A stretch of DNA of 64,000 nt from an uncultured Sphaerochaeta sp. (GTDB lineage: Bacteria; Spirochaetota; Spirochaetia; Sphaerochaetales; Sphaerochaetaceae). The stretch is taken from positions 1,612,001 through 1,676,000 of the forward strand of contig NZ_OY781939.1 in NCBI RefSeq assembly GCF_963677315.1. Direction: 5' to 3'. Below are positions 60,803 through 64,000 of the stretch, one piece after another. The notes beneath the pieces were generated by a model. That model had not been told where the DNA came from. It did not search any database and saw nothing but the letters and a program-made list of their open reading frames with translations. The stretch's first letter is position 1. Every line of letters starts with the position of its first letter. Position numbers and translations under genes: made by a program.

Positions 60803-62453
60803 TGGCGCCAACGAAGTTGTATACCGTGGTTCTCTGTGGATCAGGTTTAGCATTCAAACGCCTGTTTCTCAGCTCATCCAGTATTGAGAGATCAATGTTC
60901 CACGGCAGCAGGGCCTCACGCTGCTCGTCGGTGCTGCAGCCGGGACCGAAGGTACAGAGGGCCTCCACATAATCCATTGGATTGAGGGAAGATCGTTTGG
61001 CCGTCTCTATCATTGAGTAGAAGAAGGCTGAGGCATCTGCTCCATCGACGGATTGGGAAAAAAGCCAATTTTTGCGACCTGTCGCAAATGCTTTGGCCAC
61101 CAATTCGCACGAATTGTTCGAAGGGGTCGCCTCGACAACATCCAGGTAGGTCCTCATGTACGGCTTGTAGGTGTACAGGTAGTCAAGGGCCTTTCCCATC
61201 GCCCCTTTCGGGGAGTACTGCCTGCGGGTGTCCTCGGCCATGGCATACACATTGTCGATGACCTCTTCGGATTCCTGCTTTCTGGCGGCAAGGAACTGCT
61301 CTGTTGAGATTTCCCCGCAACGGAGCATCTTCCTGTACTGCTCATCGATGTCATAGAGCTTGGCCACTTCCTTGACAATCTCCAGTGCATGCATGTCATG
61401 CTTGTTGAGCTTGAGGATCTTCTTCAGCTGTCGTACTGCATGGACCCAGCAGACGCAATGCTTGTCATAGGTGAGATATCCCTTGAGCCCATCGGTCATC
61501 AGGTGGGATGTGTAGCCATGCTTGGTCATATCCTCGAACAATACCTCACGTGAACGGCCCTGGATGTAGTCCAGCAGCACGAGACTCTGGGTCTTGCGCG
61601 TCTGCACGTCGTAGGTGTCGCCTATGGTTATGTACATGAACCCGTTCTTCGAAACCTTGCCCGAAGGGCCCTTCACATTCAGCACCGAGACCCTGGTCTC
61701 GTCCTTGCTTATGAATGCCGAACGGTAGACCCGCTTCTTGAGGTACTCCACAAAGGGAAGCAACTCCTCGTAGTAGGTTATCACCCAGGAGGCCAGCTTC
61801 TGCCTTGGGAGGAAGTAGCCATCCCTGCGGAAGATTTCCTCCTGCCGGTACAGGGGAAGGTGGTCGTCAAACTTGCTGACCACCACACCCGCCACCAGGC
61901 TGGGGGATGCCCCTAGCGTCGATGTTTTGGAAGGAAAGAGGATCCTCTTGTTGTTGTCCCTGTCCGCTTCCACATCAAGTGTGCGGTACTGGGGATAGTG
62001 ATGGCGCTCGACCACGATCTTGCGGGGAACGACGGCAATCTTGCTGATCACCTTGTCCTCGACCCGCTTGTAGGAAATACCGTCATTGCCGGTGATCACA
62101 TCGTCACATCCCTCGGTATGGAATACATCGCATACAGGGGTTCCGGCAGGTGCTGTGCAGGCATTGACCCTTGGGCGCTTCTTCCGGCTGTGTGCCGCAA
62201 CCTCGGTGGCTTCCTCTTTCCCGGGAATTTCCGAAAGCACTGCATCCAGGATCTCAAGTTCCTGGAACAACCAGCCGATCTGTTCGGATGAGGGGAGGTA
62301 TCGCTCTGCTGTCCTGAGCTTGTACAGCTCCCTGAGATTAGCGATTTCCTCATCCTTTTTCTGAACGATCGAAGAAAGGTTGAGAGCCAATGCAGCAAGG
62401 TCCTCACGTGACATCCGGGCTAGGTTTTCCTTCGTGATCTTCATATCGTCCAT
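60795..62453 (-). CDS. tnpC: IS66 transposase TnpC, copy C
   Basis: 552 residues, identical to copies A and B, complete DDE motifs. Confidence 0.93.
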   Translation of the reverse strand: MDDMKITKENLARMSREDLAALALNLSSIVQKKDEEIANLRELYKLRTAERYLPSSEQIGWLFQELEILDAVLSEIPGKEEATEVAAHSRKKRPRVNACTAPAGTPVCDVFHTEGCDDVITGNDGISYKRVEDKVISKIAVVPRKIVVERHHYPQYRTLDVEADRDNNKRILFPSKTSTLGASPSLVAGVVVSKFDDHLPLYRQEEIFRRDGYFLPRQKLASWVITYYEELLPFVEYLKKRVYRSAFISKDETRVSVLNVKGPSGKVSKNGFMYITIGDTYDVQTRKTQSLVLLDYIQGRSREVLFEDMTKHGYTSHLMTDGLKGYLTYDKHCVCWVHAVRQLKKILKLNKHDMHALEIVKEVAKLYDIDEQYRKMLRCGEISTEQFLAARKQESEEVIDNVYAMAEDTRRQYSPKGAMGKALDYLYTYKPYMRTYLDVVEATPSNNSCELVAKAFATGRKNWLFSQSVDGADASAFFYSMIETAKRSSLNPMDYVEALCTFGPGCSTDEQREALLPWNIDLSILDELRNRRLNAKPDPQRTTVYNFVGATR

Positions 62454-62525
62454 GGATGAATGATAGCAGAAAACGAAGGTTTGCTCAATAGATTTGGCAT
62501 AAATAAGGTATTTCAGGACATCATT

Positions 62526-62876
62526 TTAGCCTACATATCTTGGATTGAGAACGGGAAACCTTCTCCAGACATCATAGCCTTTCAGCAACAGGAGCAGGTC
62601 TGGAATTTCCACCTGGAGCGCCTCTTCCTCGGTGTTGGGCCATCTGAACGATGAGCCACATTCAAGCCGCTTGATGATCTCGACCCAGCCGTTGCGGTCC
62701 CAGACAATTGCCTTTATCGTTCTCCTGGTTCCGCCGCAAAACAAGAACACCGACTTGGAAAAGGGCTCGAGTCTCATCTCGTTCTGAACGATGTATGCCA
62801 GGCTGGGGGATCCTTTCCTCATATCCGTTACCCCTGGCTTGATGTAAAAATCATAATCCTCAAGATTGATATCCAT
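62526..62876 (-). CDS. tnpB: IS66 TnpB (Orf2), copy C
   Basis: 116 residues, identical to copies A and B. Confidence 0.92.
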   Translation of the reverse strand: MDINLEDYDFYIKPGVTDMRKGSPSLAYIVQNEMRLEPFSKSVFLFCGGTRRTIKAIVWDRNGWVEIIKRLECGSSFRWPNTEEEALQVEIPDLLLLLKGYDVWRRFPVLNPRYVG

Positions 62877-62969
62877 TGTTCGCCTCCATAGATGAGAGGT
62901 TATTGGTTTTCAGACAGGATTTGAATAGTGATTTATAGTGCGCTTACACAAGATTTCTCCCTCAAACTG

Positions 62970-63245
62970 TGTGGAAAATGTGGCAGTTTTATTTGGTACC
63001 TCAAATCGTCAAATCACGCTTCCAGTGCCCTAAAACGCCGGTTTTTGTGGAAAATGTGACAATTCTTCCTGGTACCGATAATAGACACTTTTTGATCAAG
63101 TCTCGCAAGATTCATCTCTCAAACTGTGTGGAAAATGTGACAATTCTTCCTGGTACCGATAATAGACACTTTTTGATCAAGTCTCGCAAGATTCATCTCT
63201 CAAACTGTGTGGAAAATGTGACAGTTCTTCCTGGTACCGATAATA
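62970..63245 (+). repeat. Array of four ~38-bp repeats; last three 81 bp apart
   Basis: The 38-bp element (TGTGGAAAATGTGACAATTC / TTCCTGGTACCGATAATA) starts at 62970 (degenerate), 63046, 63127 and 63208. The last three are spaced exactly 81 bp, because the separating sequence (GACACTTTTTGATCAAGTCT and onward) is also repeated. The intervening sequence is identical between copies, so this is not a CRISPR array. It probably represents binding sites at the end of a transposable element. Confidence 0.82.
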
Positions 63246-63457
63246 GCCCAAAACATTGGCCTTATGCTGCCTCACAATACTCATACCCCTGGAATTTTTC
63301 CAAGAATCCTGTCATTTCACAATAACTTTCTCAGATGACATTTTTCCTTACGGTTGACAACACAAGCATTAAGCCATAAATTATACGGTATTTGTCAAGA
63401 TAGTTTTCGCTAGAACATTTGATCTGCATATGGTTTAGTAACCATTTTCTAATCAAT
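63246..63457. other. Intergenic stretch left of the HTH-transposase leader
   Basis: About 210 AT-rich bases with no recognised gene; its right part contains 'TCTGCATATGGTTTAGTA', also present at 60231. Confidence 0.4.
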
Positions 63458-63522
63458 GGTCTGAGTACGATTTAGTTTACACATTTGTGGATAGGCCGCT
63501 TCTGGAGACAGAAGGAGGTCCT

Positions 63523-64000
63523 ATGGACTACAAAAGATACACGCTTGAAGAGAAAATTAAGTTTCTCGATGCACTCGAGAAAAAGCGAACGGTTGCCAGT
63601 GCAGCCAGAAGCATGGGCATTCACGATGATGATGTTTGCTATCGTTGGGCGAGGAAAAAGGACGAGCTGAGAGCCGCTTATGCGTTGTCCTGCAACCCAG
63701 ACAGGCCGGTCAAACAGGTTCGGAGGAGAGGATCCAAGATTCCCCTACAGGACAAGATACAATGCATCATGGCCATAGATGGAGGAATGAGCATCCACCG
63801 TGCTTCCGTGGAATTTAACAAGAATCTTGCAAGCGTTCAATCCTGGTATAGGAGCAAAGAAGAGCTTTTGGCATTATACTATTCCCAGCAGAAAGCCAGT
63901 TTGGAGAAGGAATCATCTCCACCGGATACTGTATGGGAGGTCCAGATGACCAAAGAGAAGGCTGACGAACATCTGGTGAAGCAGTGCAAGGCACTGGCCA
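63523..64000 (+). CDS. HTH-containing transposase OrfA-like protein (partial, right edge)
   Basis: 159 visible residues from an ATG with GGAGG upstream. Two HTH-like blocks, 'YTLEEKIKFLDALEKKRTVA' and 'IPLQDKIQCIMAIDGGMSIH', each followed by a helix with W ('VCYRWARKK', 'VQSWYRSKEE'). The layout recalls IS3/IS150-type OrfA DNA-binding subunits. The catalytic DDE subunit would follow outside the window. Family assignment moderate. Confidence 0.65.
   Translation, partial: MDYKRYTLEEKIKFLDALEKKRTVASAARSMGIHDDDVCYRWARKKDELRAAYALSCNPDRPVKQVRRRGSKIPLQDKIQCIMAIDGGMSIHRASVEFNKNLASVQSWYRSKEELLALYYSQQKASLEKESSPPDTVWEVQMTKEKADEHLVKQCKALA

Larger units (their letters stand above)
60376..62947 (-). mobile_element. 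IS66-family element, copy C (inverted, no target duplication)
   Basis: Same 2,572-bp element as A and B in opposite orientation, with identical inverted ends. The flanks GGAGCAGC (left) and ACAAGATT (right) do not match, so this copy did not keep an 8-bp duplication: adjacent deletion or recombination with another copy has occurred. Confidence 0.92.

Noticed and set aside
62970..63245. CRISPR array
   Set aside because: The intervals between repeat copies are identical (81-bp period), one copy is degenerate, and no cas genes are in the window.
62969..63325. 118-residue ORF with repeated peptide VENVTILPGTDN
   Set aside because: It is the translation of the non-coding 38-bp repeats, which occur in different frames at other copies; no ribosome site.

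Overview
This window looks like the chromosome of a free-living, sugar-fermenting spirochaete of the Sphaerochaeta type. That is an inference from gene content: MalEFG-type ABC import with GH31/GH65 enzymes and a LacI regulator, DUF2089/SHOCT genes, a GHKL/LytTR two-component pair and YDG-repeat lipoproteins. No rRNA or tRNA gene was recognised, so the genus is not proven.

Layout. 0-6.4 kb: an AbrB-type protein cut by the left edge behind a perfect 22-bp palindrome, an NhaC antiporter, a self-inhibited Fic protein, a DUF2089 / membrane / SHOCT-like operon, Pcm and a zinc-ribbon membrane protein. 6.5-16.4 kb: a minus-strand glucoside-utilisation locus (six-hairpin glycosidase, GH65, LacI, binding protein, two permeases, GH31), with an identical 16-bp operator in front of both lacI and the glycosidase genes. 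16.4-21 kb: a graveyard of gene fragments (adenosine-deaminase-like, malG copy, IS4-type transposase, DUF4411 PIN toxin, RecG-like C-terminus) around an intact RelE/ParE-type toxin-antitoxin pair and a DUF4143 ATPase. 21-24 kb: TetR plus ABC exporter operon. 24.4-31.7 kb: a lipoprotein with ten YDG repeats, an outer-membrane protein and a two-component system.

32.2-37.4 kb: an unusual three-gene operon joining an acyl-CoA/ACP ligase, a HsdM-HsdS fusion whose methyltransferase motif IV is destroyed, and an acyl-ACP thioesterase. 37.4-41 kb: comM-dprA followed by a translationally coupled REP-type Y1 transposase. 41-45.5 kb: AEC transporter, methyltransferase-like protein, MFS exporter, flavodoxin.

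45.5-64 kb is an accessory and defence island. It holds a HEPN/MNT toxin-antitoxin pair, a frameshifted membrane-HEPN-like gene, a four-gene locus centred on a reverse transcriptase and a VirE_N/PriCT primase-like protein, and a HEPN / NB-ARC / TPR STAND NTPase. Three apparently identical 2,572-bp IS66-family elements (A and B direct, C inverted) punctuate it, and copies of a ~38-bp repeat are scattered through it. IS copy A, with an 8-bp target duplication, has split the last gene of the reverse-transcriptase locus. The RT/primase locus and the ligase / pseudo-methylase / thioesterase operon are the two best candidates for undescribed systems.
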